Source: Janthinobacterium sp. BJB426
GTDB taxonomy: Bacteria > Pseudomonadota > Gammaproteobacteria > Burkholderiales > Burkholderiaceae_D
Length of the DNA stretch: 64,000 bases
Reading direction: 5' to 3'
Assembly (NCBI RefSeq): GCF_002735705.1
Contig: NZ_PDZL01000006.1
Location: forward strand, 245,944-309,943
Position numbers and translations under genes: made by a program. The notes beneath the pieces are model-generated. The model saw only the letters and a program-made list of their open reading frames with translations, was not told the DNA's origin and did no database searches. Of the stretch, positions 16,676-26,700 are shown piece by piece; position 1 is the stretch's first letter; every line of letters starts with the position of its first letter.

Positions 16676-18082
16676 TTAACGGTCGCCGTAGCTGCGGCGT
16701 GCGCCGTCGGTGCTGCGCGGGTTGGAACCCTTGTAGCCACCGCCGGTGCTCGGTGCGCCGTCTTTGCGTGGTGCGCCTGGCTTGCTGAACGTGCGTTGGC
16801 CTGGCTTCGCGCCGCCACGGTTGTCGCCTGGTTTCCAGCCGCCTGGACGGGCGCTCGAACGTGGTGCCGATGCCGTTTTCTTCGGCTCGAAACCTTCGAT
16901 GACATTGACCGGGATCAATTGCTTGGTGAAGCGTTCGATGCGCTTGACGTTCATGCCTTCAGCGTGGTTCACCAGCGAGATGGCCAGACCATTGCGGCCA
17001 GCGCGGCCGGTACGGCCGATGCGGTGGACGTAGTCTTCCGGGAACTTCGGCAGATCGTAGTTGAACACGTGGGTGATCGTTGGCACGTCGATACCGCGAG
17101 CGGCAACGTCGGTGGCAACCAGCACTTTGACCTGGCCGCGGCGCATGCCGTCCAGGGTGCGGTTACGCGCGCCCTGATGCATGTCGCCGTGCAAGGCGGC
17201 AGCCGAGAAACCGGCGATGTTCAGACGGTCGGCGATGGTGTCGGCGTCACGCTTGGTGGCGGTGAACACAACAGCCTGGTCCAAGGTTTCGTCGCGCAGC
17301 AGGTGGTCCAGCAGGCGATTCTTGTGCGACAGATCGTCGACGAAGTGGACGCGCTGGGTGATGTTTTCATGCTTGTTGCTCGAACTTGCCACCTGGATGA
17401 CCAGCGGGTTTTTCGTGATGCGGCGCGCCATGTTGCCGACCACGCCATCGAGCGTTGCCGAGAACAGCATGGTTTGACGGCCTTCCGGCGTCGCTTCCAC
17501 GATCTTTTCGATGTCGTCGATGAAACCCATGTCCAGCATGCGGTCGGCTTCGTCCAGCACCAGGATTTCCAGTTGCGAGAAGTCGATCTTGCCCGAGTCC
17601 ATGTGGTCGATCAGACGGCCAGGGGTAGCGACCAGGATCTCAGGATTCTTGGCCAGCAATTGCATCTGTTTAGGGTAAGGCATGCCGCCCAGGATCGACA
17701 CAGCCTTGATGCGGCGGATGCCGGTGCTGTACTTGTCGGTATTGGTGGTCACTTGCAGGGCCAGTTCGCGCGTTGGCGTCAGCACCAGCATTTTTGGCTG
17801 GGCAGCCTTGAAACGTGGACGCTCGCCGCGGGCGCGCGATGCTTGCATTTCCTGGTTCGGCGTCTTGCCGGCGGCGCTTTGTTCGGCGCTGGCCAGTTTG
17901 TGCAACGATGGCAGCATGAAAGCTGCCGTCTTGCCCGAACCGGTCTGCGACGAGACCAGCAGGTCACGGCCTTCGATCGCGGCTGGAATCGCTTGCGACT
18001 GTACCGCGGTTGGCGCGGTGTAGCCCGATTCGGTCAGAGCGGCGATGATGGACGGATGCAGGCCTAAGGATTCAAATGTCAT
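16676..18082 (-). CDS. rhlE: DEAD-box ATP-dependent RNA helicase (RhlE-like)
   Basis: The 468-residue helicase shows all core motifs: Q-motif region FESLGLHPSIIAALTESGY, Walker A SQTGSGKT, DEAD in VLDEADRMLDMG, SAT in LFSATLDG, and HRIGRTGRAGR in the second RecA domain. An insert after motif I (about residues 72-95) and a basic Gly/Arg/Ser/Pro-rich tail (from about 400) resemble RhlE-type enzymes, which aid ribosome assembly and RNA turnover. The tail probably contacts RNA. The long upstream region is typical of cold-inducible helicase genes. The subfamily name rests on domain layout. Confidence 0.9.
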   Translation of the reverse strand: MTFESLGLHPSIIAALTESGYTAPTAVQSQAIPAAIEGRDLLVSSQTGSGKTAAFMLPSLHKLASAEQSAAGKTPNQEMQASRARGERPRFKAAQPKMLVLTPTRELALQVTTNTDKYSTGIRRIKAVSILGGMPYPKQMQLLAKNPEILVATPGRLIDHMDSGKIDFSQLEILVLDEADRMLDMGFIDDIEKIVEATPEGRQTMLFSATLDGVVGNMARRITKNPLVIQVASSSNKHENITQRVHFVDDLSHKNRLLDHLLRDETLDQAVVFTATKRDADTIADRLNIAGFSAAALHGDMHQGARNRTLDGMRRGQVKVLVATDVAARGIDVPTITHVFNYDLPKFPEDYVHRIGRTGRAGRNGLAISLVNHAEGMNVKRIERFTKQLIPVNVIEGFEPKKTASAPRSSARPGGWKPGDNRGGAKPGQRTFSKPGAPRKDGAPSTGGGYKGSNPRSTDGARRSYGDR

Positions 18083-18463
18083 TCTTTTCTTTCGTAAAAA
18101 TCAGCGTTCTTGCAAAAAGCAGAACGCAAAATAGCAACGCCAACCAAAACGAAATGACTCAACTAGAAAGAAATTTCGGCACAAAAGCTTTGCGCCGGGA
18201 CGGTGTCAGGTGCGACACACAAGGCGGGAGGGCTTTATAAGCGGCATCCTGTGGATGCGCTAAGGCTTGCGAAGCTGCTAAGTTTGTAGTGCATATAACT
18301 GCGGTGTTGCCATCGCTTCAAGGGAACATATTGCAGCGCACAACGACACTATACCGTATTTGATGCCGTTTTGCACGGCCTAAATGGGAAGAAACGAAAG
18401 TCCTACCACGTTTCGATGCTGTTTCCTATGTGAAATCAGTAGAAATACGTAGATTTTGCGTGT
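18083..18463. other. intergenic region upstream of rhlE
   Basis: No gene is seen. The part next to rhlE is A-rich on the helicase strand and has a small inverted repeat, GCGTTCT-N10-AGAACGC, at 18102-18125. It could hold an rhlE promoter and a long untranslated leader. The rest has no recognisable structure, although the TA antitoxin stop adjoins its right end. Confidence 0.4.
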
Positions 18464-18985
18464 TTACTTGAGCATGGCCACGATGTCGGCGGACAGCGGC
18501 GGCGCCTGTCGCGTTTCCCTGGCCAGGTTGATTTGCCGGGTGACCTGCGCCAGTTCGACCAGGCTGCGTTCCAGCTGATACGTTCCCTTGGCATGCAGCC
18601 AGGCCAGCACGTCGGCCAGGTGCCAGATGGTGGCGCTGCCCTCATGCACGGGTACGGGGAAGCTGTGGCGGTACTTGCTCATCAGCTTGTGCAGGTTTTG
18701 CCGGGACAGGCCCAGCACCTGCGCCACGTCGGTCAGGCCCACGAGGTCGGGCGCGGCCTCGATCAGCACGGCATCGGGCACGATGGCCTTGACGTCGGCC
18801 AGGGCACTGAGCAGTGCTTCCCTGGCATTGCTGGCCTCGCGCGTGAACTCCAGCGCCAGGCGTCCCGCTTGGCCGATGCCGGCCAGGGCGTCGTCGCAGC
18901 CGCCGCTGCCCAGGCGCTCGGCCAGCGCATCGAGATCGGTTTCGTGGTCGGGCAGGCGGTACTTGAGGGTAAAGATGTAATCCAT
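18464..18985 (-). CDS. HTH protein, probable antitoxin/repressor of a TA pair
   Basis: The 173-residue acidic protein has an N-terminal part shaped like a small antitoxin domain (MDYIFTLKYRLPDHETDLDALAERLG, shortened in reading as two blocks). A helix-turn-helix follows near residues 80-125 (LVGLTDVAQVLGLSRQNLHKLM, again two blocks), with a WHLADVLAWL helix as in MerR/excisionase-like domains. It lies 5 bp after the HicA-like toxin gene. The order toxin first, larger DNA-binding antitoxin second, matches HicAB-type operons. It would neutralise the toxin and repress the palindromic promoter at 19279-19331. No exact family is recognised. Confidence 0.65.
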   Translation of the reverse strand: MDYIFTLKYRLPDHETDLDALAERLGSGGCDDALAGIGQAGRLALEFTREASNAREALLSALADVKAIVPDAVLIEAAPDLVGLTDVAQVLGLSRQNLHKLMSKYRHSFPVPVHEGSATIWHLADVLAWLHAKGTYQLERSLVELAQVTRQINLARETRQAPPLSADIVAMLK

Positions 18986-18990
18986 AATTG

Positions 18991-19269
18991 TTAGCCCCTG
19001 GGTTTGCGTTGCATGCAGTCGTGGATCAGTTTATTGAAGTCGCAATTGTCGACCACCCGCCGGATCGCCCGCGCGTGGTTGCCGGGATTCTTCGGCGTGC
19101 TCCAGATGCAGGCGATGCAAAATTCACCGCAGCGGCAGCCGTCGTCATTGTAGGGGTAGTAGATCTTGCCCCAGGCATGGCTGCCGCCCATTTCCACTCT
19201 CCAGCCCTGGCTTTCCGCGTGGCGCAGCGCCGCTTCGATTTCTTTCCTCGGATGCGAGGAGCGCGCCAT
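18991..19269 (-). CDS. HicA-like small toxin candidate
   Basis: The 92-residue basic protein begins MARSSHPRKEIEAALRHAESQ, followed by GWRVEMGGSHAWGKIYYP. The helix, then a Gly-Trp strand, then Gly-Ser-His is the HicA-type dsRBD pattern, where the His cuts mRNA. The middle holds four clustered cysteines (CRCGEFCIAC), absent from classic HicA, so a metal site or disulfide variant is possible. It is the first gene of a two-gene unit with a strong promoter containing a 20+20 palindrome. RNase activity is inferred only. Confidence 0.6.
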   Translation of the reverse strand: MARSSHPRKEIEAALRHAESQGWRVEMGGSHAWGKIYYPYNDDGCRCGEFCIACIWSTPKNPGNHARAIRRVVDNCDFNKLIHDCMQRKPRG

Positions 19270-19278
19270 GCGACGTCT

Positions 19279-19331
19279 CCAATGTAGGTCGATATTTATT
19301 GGTTGTCAAGTGACAACCGATAGATATCGAC
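19279..19331 (-). promoter_or_regulatory. promoter with long palindromic operator of the TA pair
   Basis: On the minus strand TTGACA (19309-19304) and TACATT (19286-19281) are 17 bp apart. The -35 and spacer are covered by a near-perfect inverted repeat: GTCGATATTTATTGGTTGTC at 19288-19307 and its partner at 19312-19331, with two mismatches and a 4-bp centre. The predicted start lies only a few bases before the toxin ATG, so the message may be nearly leaderless. A palindrome over the core promoter is the usual TA autorepression site. Confidence 0.7.
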
Positions 19332-19341
19332 TATCACCGCA

Positions 19342-20130
19342 TCACTCTACTTCGGGATTGACGGCCATCACTTGCGAAAAGCCGCCATCGACGTAGGTAA
19401 TCTCGCCCGTGATGCCGGAGGCCAGATCGGATAGCAAGAAGGCGGCCGTGTTGCCCACCTCTTCGATGGTGACGTTGCGCCGAAGGGGGGCGTGTTCGGC
19501 CACAAAGCCCAGGAGTTTGCTGAAATCCTTGATGCCGGAAGCGGCCAAGGTCTTGATGGGGCCGGCGGAAATGCCGTTGGCGCGGATGCCGCGCGGACCC
19601 AGCGATTCGGCCAGGTAGCGCACGGACGCTTCCAGCGATGCCTTGGCCAGCCCCATGGTGTTGTAGTAGGGCACGGCGCGCACGGCGCCCAGGTAGGTCA
19701 GGGTCAGGACCGAGGCGCCCGGATGCAGCAGCGGCAAGGCGGCCTTGGCCATGGCGGAAAAACTGTAGGCGGAAATATCGTGCGCGATGCGGAAGCTGTC
19801 GCGCGACAGGCCGTCGAGGAAGTCGCCGGCGATCGCTTCGCGCGGCGCGAAACCGATGGCGTGCACCAGGCCGTCCAATTGATCCCAGTGGCGCGCCAGG
19901 TCGCTGAAGACGGCGTTGATCTGTTCATCGCTGGACACGTCGCAGTCAAACACCAGTTCGCTGCCGAATTCGGCCGCAAATTCCGTGATGCGCTCCTTGA
20001 AGCGCTCGCCCACATACGTGAAGGCGAGGGTGGCGCCTTCGCGGTGGCAAGCTTTGGCGATGCCATAGGCGATGGAGCGGTTCGACAGCAAGCCCGTGAT
20101 GAGGATTTTTTTGCCTTGCAAGAAAGCCAT
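19342..20130 (-). CDS. fabI: enoyl-[acyl-carrier-protein] reductase (NADH)
   Basis: FabI reduces the trans-2-enoyl-ACP double bond, the last step of each fatty-acid elongation round. The 262-residue protein starts [20 protein letters not shown] with the SDR-type cofactor loop. It has the FabI Tyr-(6)-Lys catalytic pair in [19 protein letters not shown] and the [11 protein letters not shown] loop that folds over substrate or triclosan. Start 20130 follows AGGAG at 5 bp. It is separate from the fab cluster at 34-39 kb. Neighbours are mltD upstream and the TA pair downstream, neither functionally linked. Confidence 0.96.
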   Translation of the reverse strand: MAFLQGKKILITGLLSNRSIAYGIAKACHREGATLAFTYVGERFKERITEFAAEFGSELVFDCDVSSDEQINAVFSDLARHWDQLDGLVHAIGFAPREAIAGDFLDGLSRDSFRIAHDISAYSFSAMAKAALPLLHPGASVLTLTYLGAVRAVPYYNTMGLAKASLEASVRYLAESLGPRGIRANGISAGPIKTLAASGIKDFSKLLGFVAEHAPLRRNVTIEEVGNTAAFLLSDLASGITGEITYVDGGFSQVMAVNPEVE

Positions 20131-20242
20131 GACGACTCCTGTCTGGGTGGTGGACGGGGTAGGCGGATGTGCAACCGGCCGCGACAGCAAAGCTGTGGCG
20201 GCCGGTGGAAATCAGATGTCAGGTGGTTTGTAACGCCTAACA

Positions 20243-20361
20243 ACGCCTGATAGAACCGTAGCGAGCGGAAGTGAGTTGTAGGTGAGAAGCGCAACCGTAC
20301 TTTTAGTACGGTGAGCATCGCAGGCTGCAAATCACGACGCGCAGTAGGTTATGTCAGGTGT
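20243..20361 (+). repeat. structured intergenic repeat, copy 1
   Basis: The element is bounded by ACGCCTGA and TCAGGTGT as inverted ends. It contains AACCGTAGCGAGCGG, then GAAGCGCAACCGTAC and a small hairpin CGTACTTTTAGTACG, then GTGAGCATCGCAGGC, and GCGCAGTAGGTT near the right end. The same blocks occur in the same order at 30776-30906 and 33079-33201. It begins 2 bp after the mltD stop codon. Confidence 0.85.
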
Positions 20362-20363
20362 AC

Positions 20364-21776
20364 TCAGTGGCGGGCTTTTGCCCGGCTATTGCCGCCGCCA
20401 CGCTGGATACGCGGTTTCACCAGGGAAATTGGCGCGGCTTGCACCTTGCCACCCTTGGCGGCGCGGCGCAGTGCCTTGGCGGCCCGTTCCGGACGGTCCG
20501 CTTCCAGCAGCATGGTGGCGCTGTCGGCGATTTCCTGGGTGATGTCCTTGTTCATCGTGGCCGAGGTTTTCGGCACGAGGATGGTGGAGCCGGCGCGCAG
20601 GCTGGTGCGCTGCGGAATGTTATTGGCCTGGCGCAGCACGTCGGCCGTGGTGCCGAATTTCGACGCCAGGGTTTCGATGCGTTCGCGCGCATTGGTGATC
20701 TTGTGCGTCGTCCAGCTCGACAAGGCATGGCCCCATTGCGCCAGGTTGGTGGTGAACTTGGCGGCGTTTTCCTGTGGCAACAGAATCTTGGTCTTTTCGC
20801 CGCCGATGATGACGGGGCGGTTAAATTGCGGATTCAAGGCCTTGAATTCATCCATCGACAGTTCGGCCAGCTGAGCGGCAACGGTGATGTCGATGTCGCT
20901 GGTCTTGTCGATGGCCGTGAAATACGGCTGGTTGTCGACCACGGGCAGGGTCAGGCCGAACTGGGCCGGATTGGCGATGATGTTTTTCACCGCTTGCAGT
21001 TTCGGCACGTAGTTGCGCGTTTCGGCCGGCATCAGGTCGGCCAGGCTTTCGAAGTCGGTCGGCTTGCCCAGCGCCTGGTTTTTCTTGATGGCGCGCTGCA
21101 CCGAGCCTTCGCCCCAGTTGTAGGCGGCCAGCGCCAGTTGCCAGTCGCCAAACATGTCATACAGGCGCTGCAGGTACGTCAGGGCCGCATCGGTCGAGGC
21201 CAGCACGCCGCGGCGCTCGTCCTTGAACATGTTTTGCTTGAGGTTGAAATCACGCCCGGTGGCGGGCACGAATTGCCACATGCCGGCCGCATTGGCGCTC
21301 GAGAATGCTTGCGGGTTGAAGGCGGACTCGATGAACGGCAGCAAGGCCAGTTCCGTCGGCATGCCGCGCTTTTCCAGTTCCTGCACCACGTGGAAGATGT
21401 AGCGCGAGGCGCGCGCCGTGGTGCGGGCGATGTAGTCGGGGCGGGTGGCGTACCAGTTGACGTGATTGGCTACCAGCTGGTTGTTGATGTCGGGAATCGC
21501 ATAGCCGCTGCGGATGCGGCCCCAGACGTCGGCTTCGCGCAGCGGATCGGAATTGTCGCTGAGGTTTTTCAGCAGACGGTCGGTCTTTTGCAGGCGGTTG
21601 TCGAGGGTGGGTAGTTTCGCCGTGACCTGGGCGGTCATCGGGATCAGGGCGGGTGCGGTGGCGGCGACTGGCGCGTTATCGCTCTCAACACCGGCTTCGT
21701 ACGCCTGGCTGAGGGCGGGCGCAAGCGCCAGGGCCAACGCCGCCAGGACGGTAGATTTAAAGGAGTTTTCGTGCAT
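20364..21776 (-). CDS. mltD: membrane-bound lytic murein transglycosylase D-like protein
   Basis: The 470-residue protein starts at MHENSFKSTVLAALALALAP with a signal peptide. The SLT (family 1E) domain is around residues 105-240. The catalytic Glu is in LALLPFIESAFNPQAFS, followed by AAGMWQFVPATGRDF and YNWGEGSVQRAI. Two LysM-type peptidoglycan-binding segments follow (about 330-420, including LRQANNIPQRTSLRAGSTIL). It cleaves glycan strands to 1,6-anhydromuropeptides. There is no lipobox cysteine at the signal peptide end, so the membrane attachment seen in E. coli MltD is not evident. It ends beside a structured repeat. Confidence 0.9.
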   Translation of the reverse strand: MHENSFKSTVLAALALALAPALSQAYEAGVESDNAPVAATAPALIPMTAQVTAKLPTLDNRLQKTDRLLKNLSDNSDPLREADVWGRIRSGYAIPDINNQLVANHVNWYATRPDYIARTTARASRYIFHVVQELEKRGMPTELALLPFIESAFNPQAFSSANAAGMWQFVPATGRDFNLKQNMFKDERRGVLASTDAALTYLQRLYDMFGDWQLALAAYNWGEGSVQRAIKKNQALGKPTDFESLADLMPAETRNYVPKLQAVKNIIANPAQFGLTLPVVDNQPYFTAIDKTSDIDITVAAQLAELSMDEFKALNPQFNRPVIIGGEKTKILLPQENAAKFTTNLAQWGHALSSWTTHKITNARERIETLASKFGTTADVLRQANNIPQRTSLRAGSTILVPKTSATMNKDITQEIADSATMLLEADRPERAAKALRRAAKGGKVQAAPISLVKPRIQRGGGNSRAKARH

Positions 21777-22114
21777 AGTGTTCCATTGTTGTCGTCGGAG
21801 AAACATCGGACAGACCCATGATTCAGCAGCGAGTGTACGTATATCCACATGCCGGAGTCAAGAATTATGTCAGCATGATGACAGGAAATAAGCGGCAATA
21901 AGTGGGAAACGGCTGAGTTTCCATTCGTAAATGCTGTCATTATTGCAAATTTAATTTGCCCAATGCGTGATTCGGCCGCTGTTATAGCATACATGGCGGG
22001 GAGGCTGGCGCAAGCCTGGATGGCGCCCGGCATGAGGCTGCGCAAAAGTGCGTACAATTTGGCTTTGGCCGGCCATTCAGCCGCTGGCCGCCTTATTGAT
22101 AGAGAGTCAAGTAT
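21777..22114. other. divergent intergenic region between mltD and the DUF1415 gene
   Basis: No gene is seen in 338 bp. It must hold two divergent promoters. A small palindrome GCAAATTTAATTTGC at 21945-21959 sits near the middle in an AT-rich patch and may be an operator. Confidence 0.4.
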
Positions 22115-22687
22115 ATGAACACCCCGACGCGCCACGACGACGACAACGCCGTCATCATCGCCAATACCGTTGCCTGGCTGGAAAAGGCCGTGATCGGCCT
22201 GAACCTGTGCCCGTTCGCCAAGGCCGTGCACGTCAAGAAGCAGATCCGCTATGTGGTGTGCGAGTCGAGCAATCCCGAAGATCTGCTGGCGATGCTGATG
22301 GACGAGCTGCAAACCCTGGCCGACACGGATCCCGAGCAAATCGACACGACCCTGCTGATCCATCCGTACACCCTGAACGATTTCCTCGACTACAACGAGT
22401 TCCTCGATGTGGCCGACGCGGCCGTGGAAGACATGCACCTGGCCGGTGAGCTGCAAGTGGCCAGTTTCCACCCGAATTACCAGTTTGCCGAGACGTTCGA
22501 GGACGACATCAGCAACTACACCAACCGTTCGCCGTACCCGACCCTGCACCTGCTGCGCGAAGACAGCATCGAGCGCGCCGTCGAGGCGTTCCCGGAAGCG
22601 TCGGAAATCTTTGACAAGAATATCGCCACCCTGGAAGCGCTGGGCACCGAAGGCTGGGAAAAGCTCGGTTTGCCGAAGGTGTCTTGA
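22115..22687 (+). CDS. DUF1415 family protein
   Basis: The 190-residue soluble protein has the DUF1415 pattern: WLEKAVIGLNLCPFAKAV at 21-38 with a conserved Cys-Pro-Phe, then IHPYTLNDFLDYNEFL, FHPNYQFAET and NRSPYPTLHLLRE. The family is widespread in beta- and gammaproteobacteria and has no established activity. The stop overlaps the start of the DUF1289 gene (TGATG), so the pair is co-translated. The conserved Cys-Pro and Asn-Arg-Ser-Pro-Tyr-Pro blocks look like an active site, but no reaction can be assigned. Confidence 0.9.
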   Translation: MNTPTRHDDDNAVIIANTVAWLEKAVIGLNLCPFAKAVHVKKQIRYVVCESSNPEDLLAMLMDELQTLADTDPEQIDTTLLIHPYTLNDFLDYNEFLDVADAAVEDMHLAGELQVASFHPNYQFAETFEDDISNYTNRSPYPTLHLLREDSIERAVEAFPEASEIFDKNIATLEALGTEGWEKLGLPKVS

Positions 22688-22881
22688 TGGCTGACAAGGA
22701 ATTGCCGCCGCGTCCCGATACGCCCTGCGTGGCCGTGTGTTCGACGACTTTCGATGAAATCTGCCGCGGCTGCGGCCGCAGCGTAGTGGAAGTGGCCCAC
22801 TGGGTGTCGATGACGGATGAAGAGAAGGAAGTGGTGTGGGTGCGGATTCTTTCTCAAGGTTATCCGCGCCGGAATACCTGA
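22687..22881 (+). CDS. DUF1289 family small cysteine-rich protein
   Basis: The 64-residue protein has four cysteines in PCVAVCSTTFDEICRGCGRS and then EVAHWVSMTDEEKEVVWVRI, the DUF1289 (YdhL-like) pattern, expected to bind a metal or Fe-S centre. The ATG overlaps the stop of the upstream DUF1415 gene. The basic tail (YPRRNT) is short. Function is unknown. A stable GC hairpin follows. Confidence 0.9.
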   Translation: MADKELPPRPDTPCVAVCSTTFDEICRGCGRSVVEVAHWVSMTDEEKEVVWVRILSQGYPRRNT

Positions 22882-22900
22882 TTTAACCCAACTGCAACTG

Positions 22901-22931
22901 CCGGGGTCGGACCTTGAAGGTCCGGCCCCGG
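22901..22931. terminator. hairpin between convergent DUF1289 and DUF1993 genes
   Basis: CCGGGGTCGGACC and GGTCCGGCCCCGG form a 13-bp stem with one G-T pair and a 5-base loop. There is no T-run, so it may be a weak or factor-dependent terminator serving both convergent genes. Confidence 0.5.
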
Positions 22932-22949
22932 TACTTCAGAGGCTAGCGA

Positions 22950-23456
22950 TCAATAGCTGCCAATAAAATCCTTTTTACCCACTTCAATGCCATTGTGGCG
23001 CAGGATGTCGTACGCCGTCGTCGCGTGGAAGAAGAAGTGCGGCAGCGCGTAGTGGAACAGATACGTCTGGCCCGTGAAGTGCTTGGTCTTTTCGCCGCTG
23101 CCGGTGGTGATGGCGCGCGTTTCGCTGCCGTCGATGTCCGCTTGCGGCAGGCTTTCCAGGAAGGCGATGGTTTTCACGATGCGCGCCTTCAGCTCTGCAA
23201 AGCTCTGTTCGCTATCTTCATACGGTGGCACGGCCACGCCGGCCAGACGCGCGCCGCAGCCCTTGGCGAAGTCGGTGGCGATCTGGATCTGGCGCACGAA
23301 CGGCAGCATGTCGGGGAACAAACGGAATTGCAGCAGGGCGTTCGGGTCGATTTTCTTGTCTTGCGCGTGCGTTTCCGCCTTGTCCAGGATGGCGGCCAGG
23401 CTGCCCAGGATCTGTTTGAAGACGGGGATCGAAGCGGAGTAGATGGAGAAGGTCAT
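22950..23456 (-). CDS. DUF1993 family protein
   Basis: The 168-residue protein follows the DUF1993 pattern throughout: an N-terminal helix (FKQILGSLAAILDKAE), RLFPDMLPFVRQIQIATDFAKG, then FHYALPHFFFHATTAYDILRHNG near the end (each shortened). The fold is DinB-like, a four-helix bundle, with the two His in HYALPHFFFH where DinB proteins bind metal. No activity is established for the family. It appears monocistronic. Confidence 0.9.
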   Translation of the reverse strand: MTFSIYSASIPVFKQILGSLAAILDKAETHAQDKKIDPNALLQFRLFPDMLPFVRQIQIATDFAKGCGARLAGVAVPPYEDSEQSFAELKARIVKTIAFLESLPQADIDGSETRAITTGSGEKTKHFTGQTYLFHYALPHFFFHATTAYDILRHNGIEVGKKDFIGSY

Positions 23457-23715
23457 GGTGGTTCCTCTAGGTAAAGTGGCGCGATGATAGCAAGCTGCGC
23501 GCTTTTCTGCTGGCGCCGGCCGGGCGCATCATCCCACGTGTGGTTTTTCAGCCCTGTCTATATAGCATGACGTCGCCGCCAGCGCGTGTTTATTGGTGAC
23601 TTTTTCCACTTTTTCCATGCATAATTGCTCCTCATAAAGTTTCTTCCCGCCTCACCACCCGATTCCCCTGTAAAGTCAATGATCGCCCGCCTGACCCCTG
23701 TTGCCCTGTTGCCGC

Positions 23716-26700
23716 ATGTTTAATTCACCTTACCAGCGCCTGCGCGCCAGCCTGCGCGTGCTGTATGGCTCGTCGATCTATGGCGCCTTGCTGCTGGTGG
23801 TATTTGGCGGCCTGGTCGTGCCCGCCATCTTCGGCAGCTATGTGCTGGTCGGCGTGCATGAGCGCCAGTCGGCGCGCACCAGCCTGAACGAGGCCTTGCA
23901 GCGCAATGCCGACATCCTGGCGCTGGGCATGCAGGAGTCGTTGTGGAACATGAATGCGGAATCGGCCCATTCGCTGGTCGAGTCGGTGATGCGCGACCGC
24001 TCCGTGCTGCTGGTGAAGGTGCTGGGGCAGGGCGACACGGAATTCATCAGCCTGCAGGCGCCGCAGCGGCCCGTGGGCAATCTGTACCGCGCCGAGCGCG
24101 ACATCCTCGTGCGCGGCGAACGCATCGGCCACGTCGTCGTCGAGATGGACGATGCGCGCAGCCAGCAGGAGCTGCGCGAAAAGCAGATGTCGTATATTTT
24201 CGTGCTGGGCGCGCAGCTGGCCGTGTCGATGGCGCTGATCGTGCTGTTCCTGAACCGCCGTCTGTTGAAACCGCTGCGTCGCCTGACGCGCTTTTCCGAC
24301 CGCCTGTCGCACGGCGATTTCGACACGCCGCTGGCTTCGCACAGCAATGACGAGCTGGGTCGCCTGACGGCCCAGCTTGAGCAAATGCGCGCGGCCATCG
24401 GCCAGCTGTTCGAGGATGTGGGCCAGCGCGAGGAACGTTTCCGCACCATCGTCACGCAGGTGCCGGGCGCCGTCTTCCGCTACCGGCCCGACGGCCCCAT
24501 CGATTTCGTCAGCGACGCCATCGAAGACATTTCCGGCTATTCGGCGCGCCAGTTCATGCGCGGCACCACGCATGCCTGGGCCGACCTGATCTGCCCGGAA
24601 GACCGCCGCGAGCACCGCCGCGCCGTGCGCCAGGCGGTGCTTGATGTGCGGCCGTATGCGCTGGAATACCGCATCATCGATGCCTTCGGCATCGAACGCT
24701 GGGTGGCCGAGAATGGCCAGCCGCAGGCGGGCGAACAGGGCGTCACCTGGGTCGATGGCATCATCGCCGACATCAGCCAGCGCAAGCACCACGAGATGCG
24801 CATCGAAGCGCTGCTGACCGAGCAGAGCGCGATTCTCGACAACGTGATGTTCGGCGTGATGTTCGTGCGCCACCGCCGCATCATTTCCGTCAACCGCCGC
24901 TGCGAGGAACTGTTCGGCTATGACCATGCCGAGATGACGGGCAGTTCGACGGCCATCGTGTTCATGACCTCGTATGACTTCGAAGAGGCGGGCGAGCGCC
25001 AGTATCCGGCGCTGGCCATGGGCGGCGATTTCAGCGAGGAGCGCCAGTACAAGCGCCGCGACGGCAGTGTGTTCTGGGCGCTGGTCAGCGGCTGCGCGCT
25101 CGACCCGCTGCGCCCCACTGAAGGCAGCATCTGGGTGTATGCGGACATCACGGCGCGCAAGGAAGCCGAGGAAAAGCTGCGCCTGTCGGCTACCGTGCTC
25201 GAACATATCGCCGATGGCGTGATGGTGGTCGATGCCGGCGGCATCATCGTCACCGTCAATCCCGCCTTTACGCAGATCACCGGCTATACCGAGGCCGAAG
25301 CGGTGGGCCAGCACTCGTCGCTGACACGCTCGGTGCGCCACGACGCGGCGTTCTACGAGGCGATGTGGGACGAGCTGAAAGCCAGCGGTTTCTGGCGTGG
25401 CGAAATCTGGCACCAGCGCAAGAACGGCGAACTGTACCTGGAATGGCTGACCATCAGCGCCGTGCGCGACGCGCGTGCTGGCACCACGCATTATGTGGGC
25501 GTGTTCAGCGACATCACCCTGATCAAGGAGTCGCAGGAAAAGCTCGATCACATGGCCCACCACGACCCGCTGACGGCGCTGCCGAACCGGCTGCTGTTCC
25601 ACGACCGCCTGCAGCACGCGCTGCTGCGCGCCGCGCGCGACCAGGAACAGCTGGCCGTGCTGTTCATCGACCTGGACCGCTTCAAGAACGTCAATGACAC
25701 CCTGGGCCACCATGTGGGCGACGAATTGCTGCAAAAGGTGGCCGGCCAGCTGGCGGCCCGCCTGCGCGAAGGCGATACCCTGGCGCGCTTGGGCGGCGAT
25801 GAATTCATCGTCCTGCTCGAACGCGTCGACGGAGAGTACGGTGCCACGCAGGTGGCGGAAAAGCTGATGACCATGTTCGACCAGCCGTTTACGGTGGCCG
25901 ACCATGAGTTGTTCGTCACCTGCAGCGTGGGCATCAGCCTGTATCCGGACGATGCGCTGGACTTGAACATGTTGATCCGCAATGCCGACGTGGCCATGTA
26001 CCAGGCCAAGGCGCGCGGGCGCAACGGCTACCGCTTCTATGCGCCGTCGATGACAGGCGAAGGCGTCGAGCGCCTGCGCCTGGAAACATTCTTGCGCCGT
26101 TCGCTGGAAAAGAATGAAATGTTCCTCAATTACCAGCCGCAGGTGGAAATCGACACGGGCCGCCTGGTCGGCGTCGAGGCGCTGGTGCGCTGGAACCACC
26201 CGGAACTGGGTCTGGTGCCGCCGGCCCGCTTCATTCCGCTGGCCGAGGACAGCGGCTTCATCAACCAGCTGGGCAAATGGGTGCTCGACGAGGCGTGCCG
26301 CCAGATGATGCGCTGGCAGGCGCAGGGCTTGCACGTGCCGAAGATGGCCGTCAATCTGTCCGTCAAACAGTTCGAGCGGGGCAGCATCGCCGGCATGGTG
26401 GCCGCCATATTGAAGGAAACGGGCCTGGAGCCGCAGCGCCTGCAGCTGGAAGTGACAGAATCGGTCATCATGAACACGGGCGACGCACTCGGCTTCATCA
26501 ACGACTTGCACGCCATCGGCGTGGGCCTGGCCATCGACGACTTTGGCACCGGCTATTCCTCGCTCGCGTACCTGAAACAGCTGCCCGTGCAGACCCTGAA
26601 GATCGACCGTTCCTTCATCAAGGATATCTCGACGGACGTCAATGACGAGGCGATTGCGATTGCCATCATCCAGCTGGGCAAGAGCATGCAATTGTCGGTG

